From: an archaeon | GTDB taxonomy: Archaea; Nanobdellota; Nanobdellia; SCGC-AAA011-G17; PNOQ01 | Assembly (NCBI GenBank): GCA_021107835.1 | Contig: JAIOSD010000041.1 | Location: 1 to 24,625, forward strand | Direction of reading: 5' to 3' | DNA: 24,625 bases | Shown here: positions 7,061-12,991 of the stretch, piece by piece | Numbering within the stretch: the stretch's first letter is position 1 | How the letters are laid out: each line of letters starts with the position of its first letter | The notes under the pieces: model-generated | The model's input: only the letters and a program-made list of their open reading frames with translations | The model's database searches: none | What the model was told of the DNA's origin: nothing | Position numbers and translations under genes: made by a program

Positions 7061-7977
7061 TTGTTCAGCCCTTTTTGTGTTTGTCCTATTAGTTTCTCAA
7101 CAACTATTTTCTTGTTAAGCAGACTATTGAATGTCTTGAAACTTGTATCTATGCCTTTTAGAACTGATAAGTGTAAGTCTAATTGTTCCACTAATCTGTT
7201 TGTTACATCTATGTTCATATCATATTTTTGATTAAGAAGGATTAATTGGTCTGTTATCTTTGGTGTTATATCTTCCAAGCAACGATTTTTTATATAGTTC
7301 TTAACTCTGATTGCTGAATGTTCCTCTCCTTTCCCTGACTTGAACTCTACCTGGTTTTTGTAAACTTTCCTGAAATATGTATCATGTATCACCATGTCAG
7401 AAGGAAGATTGTCAAGATATTCTTCTCCTTTTATCATATCTTCACTCCTTGTATGTTTTGGTGAAGAATATGGATATTTTATTTTGAACTTCTTTGCAAA
7501 TTCAATAAGTGCTGCATCTATCTTCCTCTCAATCTTTTCCTTATGTTTTATCAGTAAGCTTGTTACTTCCTCAATATTATTTCCTTCAAGTAAGAACACT
7601 TGTTTTTTACCATCTATCACTCTCTGTGACCATATCCCTGTCAGTGTGTTTTTACCATATTGAATTGTTATTTGGGGATTGTAATTTTTGATTGATAGAA
7701 TGTTTGTGTGTGGTGTATAGTTTACTTTTGGTTTTTCCTCTTTTGTCATTGGTAAGTGGCACGAATAGTGGGTTGTAATAGTGGTTTTTAGAGTTTTTGT
7801 TCCTTCCCTCACTTCCATTTGTCGTCTATAATTATTAGGTCGCCATACAATTCTGAACTTTTTTTCAGTAGTAGTCATACTACTCGGAAGTTTTTCCTGT
7901 AGAACTTTCTCAAAAATTGGCTTAGTTCGACTATAGATATACTCTGATAACTTTTTGTCATATACTTCTTTTTTCAT
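7051..7977 (-). CDS. hypothetical 308-residue soluble protein
   Basis: Basic protein without membrane segments or Cys clusters. The N-terminal 200 residues mix strands and helices (FRIVWRPNNYRRQMEV, then ITIQYGKNTLTGIWSQ). The middle has a charged segment around SPKHTRSEDMIKGEEY, and the last 90 residues look helical. No Walker, HUH, polymerase or nuclease motif was found. It is the largest unassigned soluble protein of the minus arm and sits near its start, among regulators and zinc proteins. A replication-initiation or DNA-binding role is therefore a candidate, by elimination only. Its start overlaps the upstream stop as ATGA. Confidence 0.75.
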   Translation of the reverse strand: MKKEVYDKKLSEYIYSRTKPIFEKVLQEKLPSSMTTTEKKFRIVWRPNNYRRQMEVREGTKTLKTTITTHYSCHLPMTKEEKPKVNYTPHTNILSIKNYNPQITIQYGKNTLTGIWSQRVIDGKKQVFLLEGNNIEEVTSLLIKHKEKIERKIDAALIEFAKKFKIKYPYSSPKHTRSEDMIKGEEYLDNLPSDMVIHDTYFRKVYKNQVEFKSGKGEEHSAIRVKNYIKNRCLEDITPKITDQLILLNQKYDMNIDVTNRLVEQLDLHLSVLKGIDTSFKTFNSLLNKKIVVEKLIGQTQKGLNKWI

Positions 7978-8138
7978 TTTTTATTTTCTAATGGAAGCAA
8001 TGGGGAGGGGGTATCACTTTGTTCCTTAACTTTCAAACTTCTTTTTGTATTACTAAGATGGCAACCACAAAATTCTGAAAAAGGAAATGCATCATTTACA
8101 CATTGTCTTCCAGATCTCACTATTGCTTTACATCTCAT
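7974..8138 (-). CDS. CxxxxxxGxxC...CxxH zinc-finger protein
   Basis: 54 residues starting MRCKAIVRSGRQCVNDA, followed by SEFCGCH. The spacing C-x7-GxxC-x(~10)-CxxH is the small zinc motif found repeatedly in viral and eukaryotic proteins ('RCKA...G..C...A.....FC..H'). The C-terminal 25 residues are basic, then Ser/Pro-rich. The start at 8138 puts the motif at the extreme N-terminus; an in-frame upstream ATG at 8162 lies inside the preceding gene. It overlaps neighbours at both ends. Confidence 0.72.
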   Translation of the reverse strand: MRCKAIVRSGRQCVNDAFPFSEFCGCHLSNTKRSLKVKEQSDTPSPLLPLENKK

Positions 8139-8448
8139 TCTTATCGAAATTAAAGACCTCAACTTTTAGTTTTAATTCTCCAAAGTATTGCATACCAAGA
8201 ATATGGCTATCTGTTGGAAACCAACAATGCCAATTTCCACCACCATTTTTTCTATAATAAAAAAACATCAGTGCCTTCTTGCCTGATGATTTGTTATAAG
8301 TAACTGCTGCAGTATCTTCTGATAATGGATTTATCTTATGAACTTCAAAACTTTCATTAGTTCCATTAAACTCACGTTCTGGCTTAGAAAAAGCCCATGC
8401 CATTGCTTTGGCCTTGTCATTGAGTTTCTTTGCTATCTCTCTGTTCAT
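8128..8448 (-). CDS. hypothetical Trp/Gly-rich small protein
   Basis: 106 residues. A helical N-terminus (REIAKKLNDKAKAMAWAF) is followed by a beta-rich core with RKNGGGNWHCWFPTDSHILG at about 66-85. The core resembles small phage-type conserved proteins with a 'W..PTDSH' signature, but I cannot name a family. Start and stop overlap neighbours. Cytoplasmic by composition. Confidence 0.7.
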   Translation of the reverse strand: MNREIAKKLNDKAKAMAWAFSKPEREFNGTNESFEVHKINPLSEDTAAVTYNKSSGKKALMFFYYRKNGGGNWHCWFPTDSHILGMQYFGELKLKVEVFNFDKNEM

Positions 8449-8696
8449 TTAGAAACCTCTGTGATTATCGTTGTAGTGCCAAATGCACCACCTCTAACCA
8501 AATTACCAGAAATCAATCCTCTTTGTCCTAATTCACTAATATCTCTCTGCCATGTTTTGTAATTAAAAACAATTTTTTCAGAAGTAATGAACTTTTGAAA
8601 CAAAATTCCTGTTTTTTCAGGTAATTCAGACTTTTTTAAAAAATCTAAAATTCTGTTAAGTCTACCATCTACATCAATTTGACTTGTTAAACTCAT
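8445..8696 (-). CDS. winged-helix DNA-binding protein
   Basis: 83 residues. LNRILDFLKKSEL is helix 1, and NYKTWQRDISELGQRGLIS has the pattern of an archaeal winged-helix recognition segment, followed by a beta wing (GNLVRGGAFGTTTIITEV). It probably binds DNA as a dimer and regulates the early genes; that target is inferred from proximity to the control region. Start overlaps the upstream stop (ATGA). Confidence 0.72.
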   Translation of the reverse strand: MSLTSQIDVDGRLNRILDFLKKSELPEKTGILFQKFITSEKIVFNYKTWQRDISELGQRGLISGNLVRGGAFGTTTIITEVSK

Positions 8697-8827
8697 TTCC
8701 TAACTCTTTTAACAAAGATCCACTTACCCATCTTAGCTGACATATTCTCAACTAATCTGTATTTTGTCATATCAACCCTATTTGCATCTTGCACGTTTTC
8801 TAACTCAATAAAATTTTCATCTGCCAT
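8693..8827 (-). CDS. small hypothetical protein
   Basis: 44 residues, MADENFIELENVQD to MGKWIFVKRVRK, acidic first half and basic end. The ribosome site GGAGGTG lies nine bases before the ATG, and the start overlaps the upstream stop as TAATG. No family recognised. Confidence 0.7.
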   Translation of the reverse strand: MADENFIELENVQDANRVDMTKYRLVENMSAKMGKWIFVKRVRK

Positions 8828-9003
8828 TATTTTACACCTCCACCTGTATATCTCCATTCATAATAAGCAACTTTTTGTTCATTGTTCAATAAAGAAAGAA
8901 ACAATTTTTCAGCTTCTACACTTTTGTCTATGTTGTTCATAATTAATTTAATAATTCCATAAACAACTATTGTTGTTATCACACCCACCATAAAATTTGC
9001 CAT
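8827..9003 (-). CDS. single-helix small membrane protein
   Basis: 58 residues. Residues 4-22 (FMVGVITTIVVYGIIKLIM) form a membrane helix and the remainder is soluble. AGGAGGAAAAG precedes the ATG closely. It is the first gene after the structured RNA at 9102-9044, so its expression may depend on that element. Function unknown. Confidence 0.75.
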   Translation of the reverse strand: MANFMVGVITTIVVYGIIKLIMNNIDKSVEAEKLFLSLLNNEQKVAYYEWRYTGGGVK

Positions 9004-9028
9004 TTTTCTTTTCCTCCTATGTTATATT

Positions 9029-9037
9029 AAAAAAAAA
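9029..9037 (-). terminator. T9 tract after the structured RNA
   Basis: On the minus strand GGGG is followed by nine T, seven bases after the structured RNA at 9102-9044. In archaea T-tracts alone can release RNA polymerase, so hairpin plus T9 could be a terminator or attenuator between the 45- and 58-residue genes. Confidence 0.45.
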
Positions 9038-9043
9038 CCCCTA

Positions 9044-9102
9044 ATGCCTTAATCCATTGTGAGGTGGAATTTGATTGGAATGGATTAGAAACCAATCGGC
9101 AT
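9044..9102 (-). ncRNA. compact pseudoknot-like structured RNA (5' leader or cis-regulator candidate)
   Basis: Three helices tile this segment with almost no unpaired bases: 9044-9048 with 9098-9102 (5 bp, outer), 9049-9058 with 9079-9088 (10 bp, one G-T), and 9073-9078 with 9092-9097 (6 bp). The last two interlock as an H-type pseudoknot. Read on the transcribed minus strand, the loops are UUU (3 nt), 0 nt and 14 nt, sizes compatible with a real fold; on the plus strand the 3-nt loop would have to span 10 bp. It lies between a stop at 9124 and a start at 9003, followed by T9. It may act as riboswitch-like leader, attenuator or small RNA. A DNA role (origin or recombination site) is not excluded. 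Confidence 0.6.
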
Positions 9103-9123
9103 CAGAGGAAAAAGAGGTGAACA

Positions 9124-9261
9124 TTACTCACAATCTATGAACATTTCCTCATAATCCTTTTTTTCTTGTTTTTCTTCATCAGGAACATAATTTAAAGCAT
9201 CTGGTCTTTGTTTCTGCACGTTAATCTCAACTTCTTCCTGCATTTCTTTCTCTGTCATCAT
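9124..9261 (-). CDS. small acidic protein
   Basis: 45 residues, MMTEKEMQEEVEINV to YEEMFIDCE, highly acidic, no fold recognised. The start overlaps the stop of the coiled-coil gene (TGATG); a second ATG at 9258 is equally possible. It is the last gene before the structured RNA. Confidence 0.6.
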   Translation of the reverse strand: MMTEKEMQEEVEINVQKQRPDALNYVPDEEKQEKKDYEEMFIDCE

Positions 9262-9440
9262 TTTTGCATCCTGCCAAGTGTTCTATGTTCAATTATCTCT
9301 GTTGTTGTCATGTTCTTTGTTTTCTTCTCTACTTTCTTTCTTGTTTCTTCCAAGTCATCATCTAATTGCTCTATCAAGACCTTACAAGTTTCAATGCCTT
9401 TTTCTACTCTCTTGAACATTGCATCAATTTCTTCTGTCAT
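9258..9440 (-). CDS. coiled-coil small protein
   Basis: 60 residues. IDAMFKRVEKGIETCKVLIE with LDDDLEETRKKVEKK is a classic amphipathic coiled coil, and a basic end follows. The start at 9440 follows GGGTGAT at good distance; an in-frame ATG at 9470 lies within the upstream gene. Probably oligomeric. Function unknown. Confidence 0.68.
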   Translation of the reverse strand: MTEEIDAMFKRVEKGIETCKVLIEQLDDDLEETRKKVEKKTKNMTTTEIIEHRTLGRMQK

Positions 9441-9525
9441 CACTATCACCCTGCTTGTTATATGTTCCACCCATGAATATCACGTCTTTGTCTATACTAA
9501 CATACTTAACTTTTGCTTTCCTCAT
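9424..9525 (-). CDS. 33-residue protein
   Basis: Starts MRKAKVKYVSIDKDVIF and ends SDDRRN. The ribosome site GAGGTG stands eight bases before the ATG at 9525, and the frame overlaps the next gene by 17 bases. No family recognised; translation is supported mainly by the ribosome site and packing. Confidence 0.58.
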   Translation of the reverse strand: MRKAKVKYVSIDKDVIFMGGTYNKQGDSDDRRN

Positions 9526-9657
9526 TTAAACACCTCTTATTCTTATCACTGCCATTGTTAGTTGCTCAATATTATTGTTTAATTTCTGCATCTCTTTGAA
9601 CATTGCAACATCAAATGGAATTATCTTCCCATCATACGCTATCATTGATTGTTTCAT
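9526..9657 (-). CDS. 43-residue small protein
   Basis: Starts MKQSMIAYDGKIIPFDV and continues with a helix FKEMQKLNNNIEQLTMAV. The start overlaps the preceding stop (ATGA). Probably soluble and helical; unassigned. It resembles short phage proteins with a 'YDG..IPFD' start, but I cannot name a family. Confidence 0.62.
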   Translation of the reverse strand: MKQSMIAYDGKIIPFDVAMFKEMQKLNNNIEQLTMAVIRIRGV

Positions 9658-9815
9658 TGTAAAATACTCCAAACTCCAAAGATAAGGGTTAAGACAATGC
9701 TAAAATTACTCCGTAGAACGCCGTAGAGCTTATCTAAAGCCACTTTTATTGGGTTTGCTATATAATATCTATCAAAAGTATTTTTAACCCAAAAATAACG
9801 CTTAAACTCATTCAT
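9654..9815 (-). CDS. 53-residue protein with C-terminal membrane helix
   Basis: Starts MNEFKRYFWVKNTFDRYY with an aromatic, basic N-terminus. SNFSIVLTLIFGVWSILQ at the end is a likely membrane helix, making a tail-anchored microprotein. GAGGTG lies nine bases before the ATG, and the gene overlaps the AbrB gene by eight bases. Unknown function. Confidence 0.66.
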   Translation of the reverse strand: MNEFKRYFWVKNTFDRYYIANPIKVALDKLYGVLRSNFSIVLTLIFGVWSILQ

Positions 9816-9951
9816 TTTGTAACACCTCTTTAAAACTAACGTTATATGTATTATCTTTATTTAATTTTGAATGTTTAAAAAAATCACTTGGAATAATTAT
9901 TCCCCATGAATTTCCTATTTTTGTCATCTTTATGTTCTCGATTGTTACCAT
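9808..9951 (-). CDS. AbrB/SpoVT-type (MazE-like) DNA-binding protein
   Basis: 47 residues. MTKIGNSWGIIIPSDFFK is the swapped-hairpin AbrB signature (K.G.S..I.IP). These proteins form dimers that bind AT-rich DNA as transition-state regulators or antitoxins. The following small genes do not look like a known toxin, so a regulator is favoured. It is the first gene of the minus arm, facing the ribbon-helix-helix gene across the control region, as expected for a pair of opposing regulators. GGTGAG precedes the ATG. Confidence 0.85.
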   Translation of the reverse strand: MVTIENIKMTKIGNSWGIIIPSDFFKHSKLNKDNTYNVSFKEVLQNE

Positions 9952-10000
9952 TGTTTTACTCACCTTTATTGATTTGTTTAACATTTGTAAAACTTTAGAG

Positions 10001-10008
10001 TATTTAAA
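10001..10008 (-). promoter_or_regulatory. TATA box for the minus arm
   Basis: TTTAAATA on the minus strand, about 50 bases before the AbrB-type gene, within the divergent intergenic region. Transcription would begin near 9975. Identified by sequence only. Confidence 0.5.
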
Positions 10009-10020
10009 CTTTTATTTACA

Positions 10021-10071
10021 TTTTACAGTAGTAAAACAAAAAAGAAAGATTTATATATCGATTTGTTTTAC
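10021..10071. promoter_or_regulatory. operator palindromes in the divergent control region
   Basis: TTTTAC-AGTA-GTAAAA (10021-10036) is a palindrome, and GTAAAACAAA (10031-10040) pairs as a perfect inverted repeat with TTTGTTTTAC (10062-10071), flanking the plus-strand TATA box. A further copy of TTGTTTTACTC occurs near 9950-9962. The repeated GTAAAAC half-site is a good candidate for the binding site of the ribbon-helix-helix or AbrB protein. Confidence 0.6.
10050..10058 (+). promoter_or_regulatory. TATA box for the plus-strand regulator
   Basis: TTTATATAT preceded by an A/G-rich BRE-like stretch (AAAGAAAGA), about 65-70 bases before the start at 10123. It is enclosed by the GTAAAACAAA inverted repeat, so a bound repressor would block TBP/TFB. 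Confidence 0.6.
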
Positions 10072-10122
10072 TCAAATATAACAATGTTATAATTTTAATT
10101 ATAACTTATGGAGGTGAGAAAG

Positions 10123-10368
10123 ATGACAAATTATGTTGCATTTAGACCAAGTTTAGCAGTAAAAGAAATAATGCAAAGTATACCAAAAGAAGCAAAATCA
10201 AGATCCGAATGGGTTGAGTATTTACTTTTAAAAGGATTTGAGAAGTATAGACAAGAGAAAAGTTTAAAAGAAGCTAAAAAATCCCAAGTGGATGGGGTTA
10301 TGGTGTATCCTAACAACACATCTTTCTCACAGATTTTAATTAGAAATGAAGCTTTTGAGGTGTTCTGA
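10123..10368 (+). CDS. ribbon-helix-helix transcriptional regulator
   Basis: 81 residues. TNYVAFRPSLAVKEIM forms the N-terminal strand and helix A, and SRSEWVEYLLLKGFEKY the second helix, the CopG/Arc-type layout. The dimer inserts its strands in the major groove of short repeated sites, matching the GTAAAAC repeats upstream, so self-repression is likely. The start at 10123 is supported by GGAGGTG six bases before it; an in-frame ATG at 10108 overlaps that ribosome site. The C-terminal 30 residues (KSQVDGVMVYPNN onwards) may be a ligand or partner region. First gene of the plus arm. Confidence 0.8.
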   Translation: MTNYVAFRPSLAVKEIMQSIPKEAKSRSEWVEYLLLKGFEKYRQEKSLKEAKKSQVDGVMVYPNNTSFSQILIRNEAFEVF

Positions 10369-10418
10369 TGAAACTACCAATAACTGCTTATGATGGATAT
10401 ACAAAAACTAAAAGGTGA
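10368..10418 (+). CDS. possible 16-residue peptide
   Basis: MKLPITAYDGYTKTKR, starting inside the stop codon of the regulator (TGATG). Support is the overlap only. 'ITAYDG' loosely resembles 'MIAYDG' of the 43-residue protein at 9526-9657, which may be coincidence. Confidence 0.3.
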   Translation: MKLPITAYDGYTKTKR

Positions 10419-10485
10419 ATGATATAGAAAATTATAAATACTTACAAGATAAGAAAATTTATAGAAATCACTTGTGGGGTGGAAA

Positions 10486-11133
10486 ATGAAATTTAAACTG
10501 AAAGAATTATTTTATTATACCTTACCCTCTCCTAAATATAAACTAATCAAAACAATTCTTGGTTATTTGAGATTTGAGAAGTTAAGGGGAGATTGGCTTG
10601 AATTTGGAACTTATGAAGGGAATAGTACAATTTTGACAATGAGATTGGCAGATAAATATAAAGTTCCTTTAAGGATTATAACCTTTGATAGTTTTGAAGG
10701 AATGCCTTTAATAAAATCAAAGTTAAAAATTATTAAAAAGGGCAAGTTTAAAACAAATTATCAAATTGTTAAATCAAACTTAAAACAATATGAAACAGAT
10801 GATATTAAGGTTGAAGTTGTGAAAGGATATTATAAAGATACTTGTAATAAACAGCTTGTTAAACATCGTAACATTAAGAAAATTTCTGTGTTATACATTG
10901 ATTGTGATATTTATGAAAGTACAAAACAAGCATTAGACTTTGCCACACCTTATCTACAAAATGGTAGCATTATTGTTTTTGATGAATTTTATGGGTGGTT
11001 TACTGATTACAAACATAGTGAATATAAAGCATTTAAAGAATGGCAACAGAACAATCCTAATTTTGAACTTGTTGAATTTCATAAGTTTGGTAATGTACAT
11101 AATAGTTTTATTTTGTTAATTAAAGAAAAATAA
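10486..11133 (+). CDS. TylF/MycF-like SAM methyltransferase
   Basis: 215 residues. EFGTYEGNST (39-48) is the SAM motif I, ITFDSFEGMP (about 65-74) the acidic strand-2 region, YIDCDIYESTKQAL (137-150) carries the Asp pair for metal, and IIVFDEFYGW (162-171) is the next motif, an arrangement matching the TylF (macrocin O-methyltransferase) family, which methylates sugar hydroxyls using Mg. A glycan or surface-sugar substrate is inferred. The GTG at 10474 is possible, but ATG at 10486 with GGGTGG in front is preferred. It has its own terminator-like hairpin downstream and stands between the regulator and the integrase. Confidence 0.82.
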   Translation: MKFKLKELFYYTLPSPKYKLIKTILGYLRFEKLRGDWLEFGTYEGNSTILTMRLADKYKVPLRIITFDSFEGMPLIKSKLKIIKKGKFKTNYQIVKSNLKQYETDDIKVEVVKGYYKDTCNKQLVKHRNIKKISVLYIDCDIYESTKQALDFATPYLQNGSIIVFDEFYGWFTDYKHSEYKAFKEWQQNNPNFELVEFHKFGNVHNSFILLIKEK

Positions 11134-11176
11134 TTGATTTTTTTAGTGGTGGTAGCCACTGTAAAAAAAAATCATT
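11134..11176 (+). terminator. hairpin terminator
   Basis: TGATTTTTTTAGTGG pairs with CCACTGTAAAAAAAAATCA across a short TGGTAG loop, directly after the methyltransferase stop. The stem is long and T/A-rich on its arms, so it can work for either direction. Confidence 0.6.
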
Positions 11177-11204
11177 GTAACTAATTCTTAGTAGAGGGAA
11201 AAAG

Positions 11205-11285
11205 TATGTTATATTTAAAGCTGATGAAATAATACATAATTATTTAAAAGCTTATTTGATAAAAACATGAAAAAAATATAACATA
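11205..11285. repeat. 12-bp perfect inverted repeat before the integrase
   Basis: TATGTTATATTT (11205-11216) and AAATATAACATA (11274-11285) are exact reverse complements separated by 57 bases, just upstream of the integrase TATA element. Between them lie AT-rich bases with no gene. Candidates are integrase arm sites, an attachment-site region or an operator. Confidence 0.55.
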
Positions 11286-11288
11286 TTC

Positions 11289-11297
11289 TTATAAATT
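11289..11297 (+). promoter_or_regulatory. TATA box for the integrase
   Basis: TTATAAATT about 28-36 bases upstream of the TTG start. Transcription would begin close to the GGTGA ribosome site, giving a nearly leaderless message. The right arm of the 12-bp inverted repeat ends three bases upstream of the box. Confidence 0.45.
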
Positions 11298-11324
11298 AAA
11301 TCATACAACTATTGGTGACTTGCT

Positions 11325-12050
11325 TTGAGAACAGTAGACAAAATCCAACAGAAAAAAACAAACTCTTTTATCACAACAAGAGAAGCATTTATCTTATGGA
11401 AAGAATCTTCTTATTATCCAAAATTACAACTAATGATTGGCTTTGCTTTATTTCGTGGATTAAGAATTGGTGAGATTAGGGCAATAAATATCAAAGATTT
11501 CAAAAACCCTGAATTTAATAAGATTGATGTTATTATTCAAAAAAGCAATATTAAAGATGAGTTTCCCATTCTTGAGGAGTTTGCTGCACACCTAAAAACA
11601 TACATTGTTGAAAACTTGCACACATTCAAAGGTGGTTATTTGTTTCCAACATATACAAAAACAGATAAACCATACATCTGTAGAGGAGTTTCCAATGATA
11701 TGTTCTGGAAGTATAGAAAAAAGTTAATGGCTAAATATCCAGAGTTTGCTGATAAAGTCATATATCATGGCTATAATTTTAAGACAGGAAAAAAGTATGA
11801 AAAGCATAGGGTTGGATGGCATTCTATGAGAAGATGGTTTGAAACGCAGTTATGGGAAAAAGGATACAAGATTGCTGAAATATCACATATAATGAGATAC
11901 AAAAGCCCAAAAACAGTTTACACTTATCTTGATTGTTACAATACCTGGAAAAAAGAACGTGAAATTCTAAAAGATACTTTTGGTCTGACATTTAAAGACA
12001 TGATTGGTTTTGTTGAAGGTCAAAGAACTCTGGTAGAGTTTACAGCATAG
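11325..12050 (+). CDS. tyrosine recombinase/integrase, catalytic-domain type
   Basis: 241 residues. FRGLRIGEI holds catalytic Arg47, IQKSN has a candidate Lys73 in the beta-hairpin, WHSMRRWF gives His166 and Arg169, and SPKTVYTYLD gives the Tyr201 nucleophile. The usual His/Trp position appears to be Tyr192, a substitution. Only about 30 residues precede the catalytic domain, so the N-terminal core-binding SAM-like domain is missing or very short, as in some archaeal recombinases. The start is TTG, chosen because GGTGA lies six bases before it. Site-specific integration of the circle into the host genome is the expected role. It converges with the minus-strand gene at 12040, overlapping by 11 bases. 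Confidence 0.9.
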   Translation: MRTVDKIQQKKTNSFITTREAFILWKESSYYPKLQLMIGFALFRGLRIGEIRAINIKDFKNPEFNKIDVIIQKSNIKDEFPILEEFAAHLKTYIVENLHTFKGGYLFPTYTKTDKPYICRGVSNDMFWKYRKKLMAKYPEFADKVIYHGYNFKTGKKYEKHRVGWHSMRRWFETQLWEKGYKIAEISHIMRYKSPKTVYTYLDCYNTWKKEREILKDTFGLTFKDMIGFVEGQRTLVEFTA

Positions 12051-12303
12051 CAATAACTTTTGCTATAAACAATTCTATTGTTCCATTTGATGCCATGACC
12101 AACATCAGAAAAAAGCCACAAGTCAAAAATATAGTGGATATCATCATCCATACTTTATCGTCAAAGTTTAATGCAGGTTTCATCACAAGAAAACCTATTA
12201 ATATAAGACAGCCCATAACTATACCAAAATTTAGAATGTCATTTGTAGCCCATTCTATTGCTTTGAAAATTTTTACTTTTATTGTTACATAGTCAAAGTT
12301 CAT
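12040..12303 (-). CDS. two-helix membrane protein
   Basis: 87 residues with helices at about 25-42 (FGIVMGCLILIGFLVM) and 53-70 (MMISTIFLTCGFFLMLVM), plus a hydrophobic end. Last gene of a three-gene minus-strand island inserted in the plus arm. Start overlaps the zinc-ribbon stop (ATGA). No family recognised; small size and helix pairing would fit an accessory or immunity-type membrane protein. Confidence 0.7.
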   Translation of the reverse strand: MNFDYVTIKVKIFKAIEWATNDILNFGIVMGCLILIGFLVMKPALNFDDKVWMMISTIFLTCGFFLMLVMASNGTIELFIAKVIAML

Positions 12304-12377
12304 GGGTTTATACCTTTACATAAAGGACATATTTTTGTTCCTTCATATCTTAAACCACAAAGGTTACATATTCTCAT
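12300..12377 (-). CDS. 25-residue zinc-ribbon peptide
   Basis: Starts MRICNLCGLRYEGTK and ends CPLCKGINP. The two CxxC knuckles flank ten residues, the minimal rubredoxin-like zinc ribbon. Both ends overlap neighbours as ATGA and GAGGAAAAAG precedes the ATG, so translation is well supported despite the size. It joins two membrane proteins in one operon. Confidence 0.7.
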   Translation of the reverse strand: MRICNLCGLRYEGTKICPLCKGINP

Positions 12378-12955
12378 TTCTTTTTCCTCTTTTTGCTTGA
12401 AGATAGTATTGCATATCCACTGATAAGTGAAATTATTAACAAGACAAATTTAGATCCTTCTGTATTAGCCAAAAATTGTTCTCGGATTTCAATCAATTTT
12501 GTTAGTGAAAACCCTAACTTCTGGCCACATTGTAAAAATATCTGATAGTAAATAAACTTTGTAATAAAGAATGCAATTATTATCAATAAAAACCAAATTG
12601 CATATATCTTAAACCATTCTTTTGACCATTTCTTATATTTTTTAACTTTATATTGCATAATCAAATATGGTATGAATAATAAAGGGATCATAATAAACAA
12701 GTCAGTTCCATCTAAAAAAGGTATGTCATTCAATGGCAGAACATATCCTTCAATTCCTGGAAGATTATACCTTATAGATGGAACTACGTTGTTTAAAGAT
12801 TGTGGGGTTGCAATAACACAAAAAGCAGTTTCTGGCAGAGATGTTTGATTGTTAAAATTAATGCTATTAATATCTTCATCATTAATAACTTGCAAAGCAC
12901 TATATCCTGAAAAAATAAGTAATGCAAATAATAAAGCAATCTTCCAAGCTGCCAT
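12374..12955 (-). CDS. membrane protein with short ectodomain
   Basis: 193 residues. An N-terminal helix or signal (AAWKIALLFALLIFSGYSAL) is followed by about 60 extracytoplasmic residues with a sequon. Three more membrane segments follow at about 86-100 (FIMIPLLFIPYLIM), 118-139 (IYAIWFLLIIIAFFITKF) and 170-186 (FVLLIISLISGYAIL), ending in a basic KKRKKK tail. First gene of the minus island. There is no ribosome site before the ATG, but a TATA box stands about 23-30 bases upstream, so the message is probably leaderless. Function unknown. Confidence 0.75.
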   Translation of the reverse strand: MAAWKIALLFALLIFSGYSALQVINDEDINSINFNNQTSLPETAFCVIATPQSLNNVVPSIRYNLPGIEGYVLPLNDIPFLDGTDLFIMIPLLFIPYLIMQYKVKKYKKWSKEWFKIYAIWFLLIIIAFFITKFIYYQIFLQCGQKLGFSLTKLIEIREQFLANTEGSKFVLLIISLISGYAILSSSKKRKKK

Positions 12956-12977
12956 GTTTTCTATATTTTCTTTCTTG

Positions 12978-12985
12978 TTTAAATA
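12978..12985 (-). promoter_or_regulatory. TATA box for the minus-strand island
   Basis: TATTTAAA on the minus strand, 23-30 bases before the ATG at 12955, which itself lacks a ribosome site. This spacing predicts transcription starting at or next to the start codon (leaderless). Confidence 0.55.
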
Positions 12986-12991
12986 GTTAAA

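Noticed and set aside
9095..9110. CTGATGC on the minus strand as part of a hammerhead ribozyme
   Set aside because: The core would need CTGANGA followed by GAAA and a cleavage triplet on the same strand; GAAAC occurs only on the other strand.
9208..9561. 117-residue plus-strand frame
   Set aside because: Antisense to five overlapping small minus genes with ribosome sites; its Phe/Ser/Cys-rich composition is typical of a shadow.
9699..9738. GTAGAACGCCGTAGAGC short direct repeat
   Set aside because: It lies inside the 53-residue gene and is explained by codons; the repeat unit is only six or seven bases.
10474..10485. GTG start for the TylF-like gene
   Set aside because: The GTG lies within the ribosome site of the ATG at 10486.
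11134..11324. Small genes in the gap before the integrase
   Set aside because: Only a hairpin, the 12-bp inverted repeat and a TATA box are seen; no frame with a ribosome site and sensible composition.
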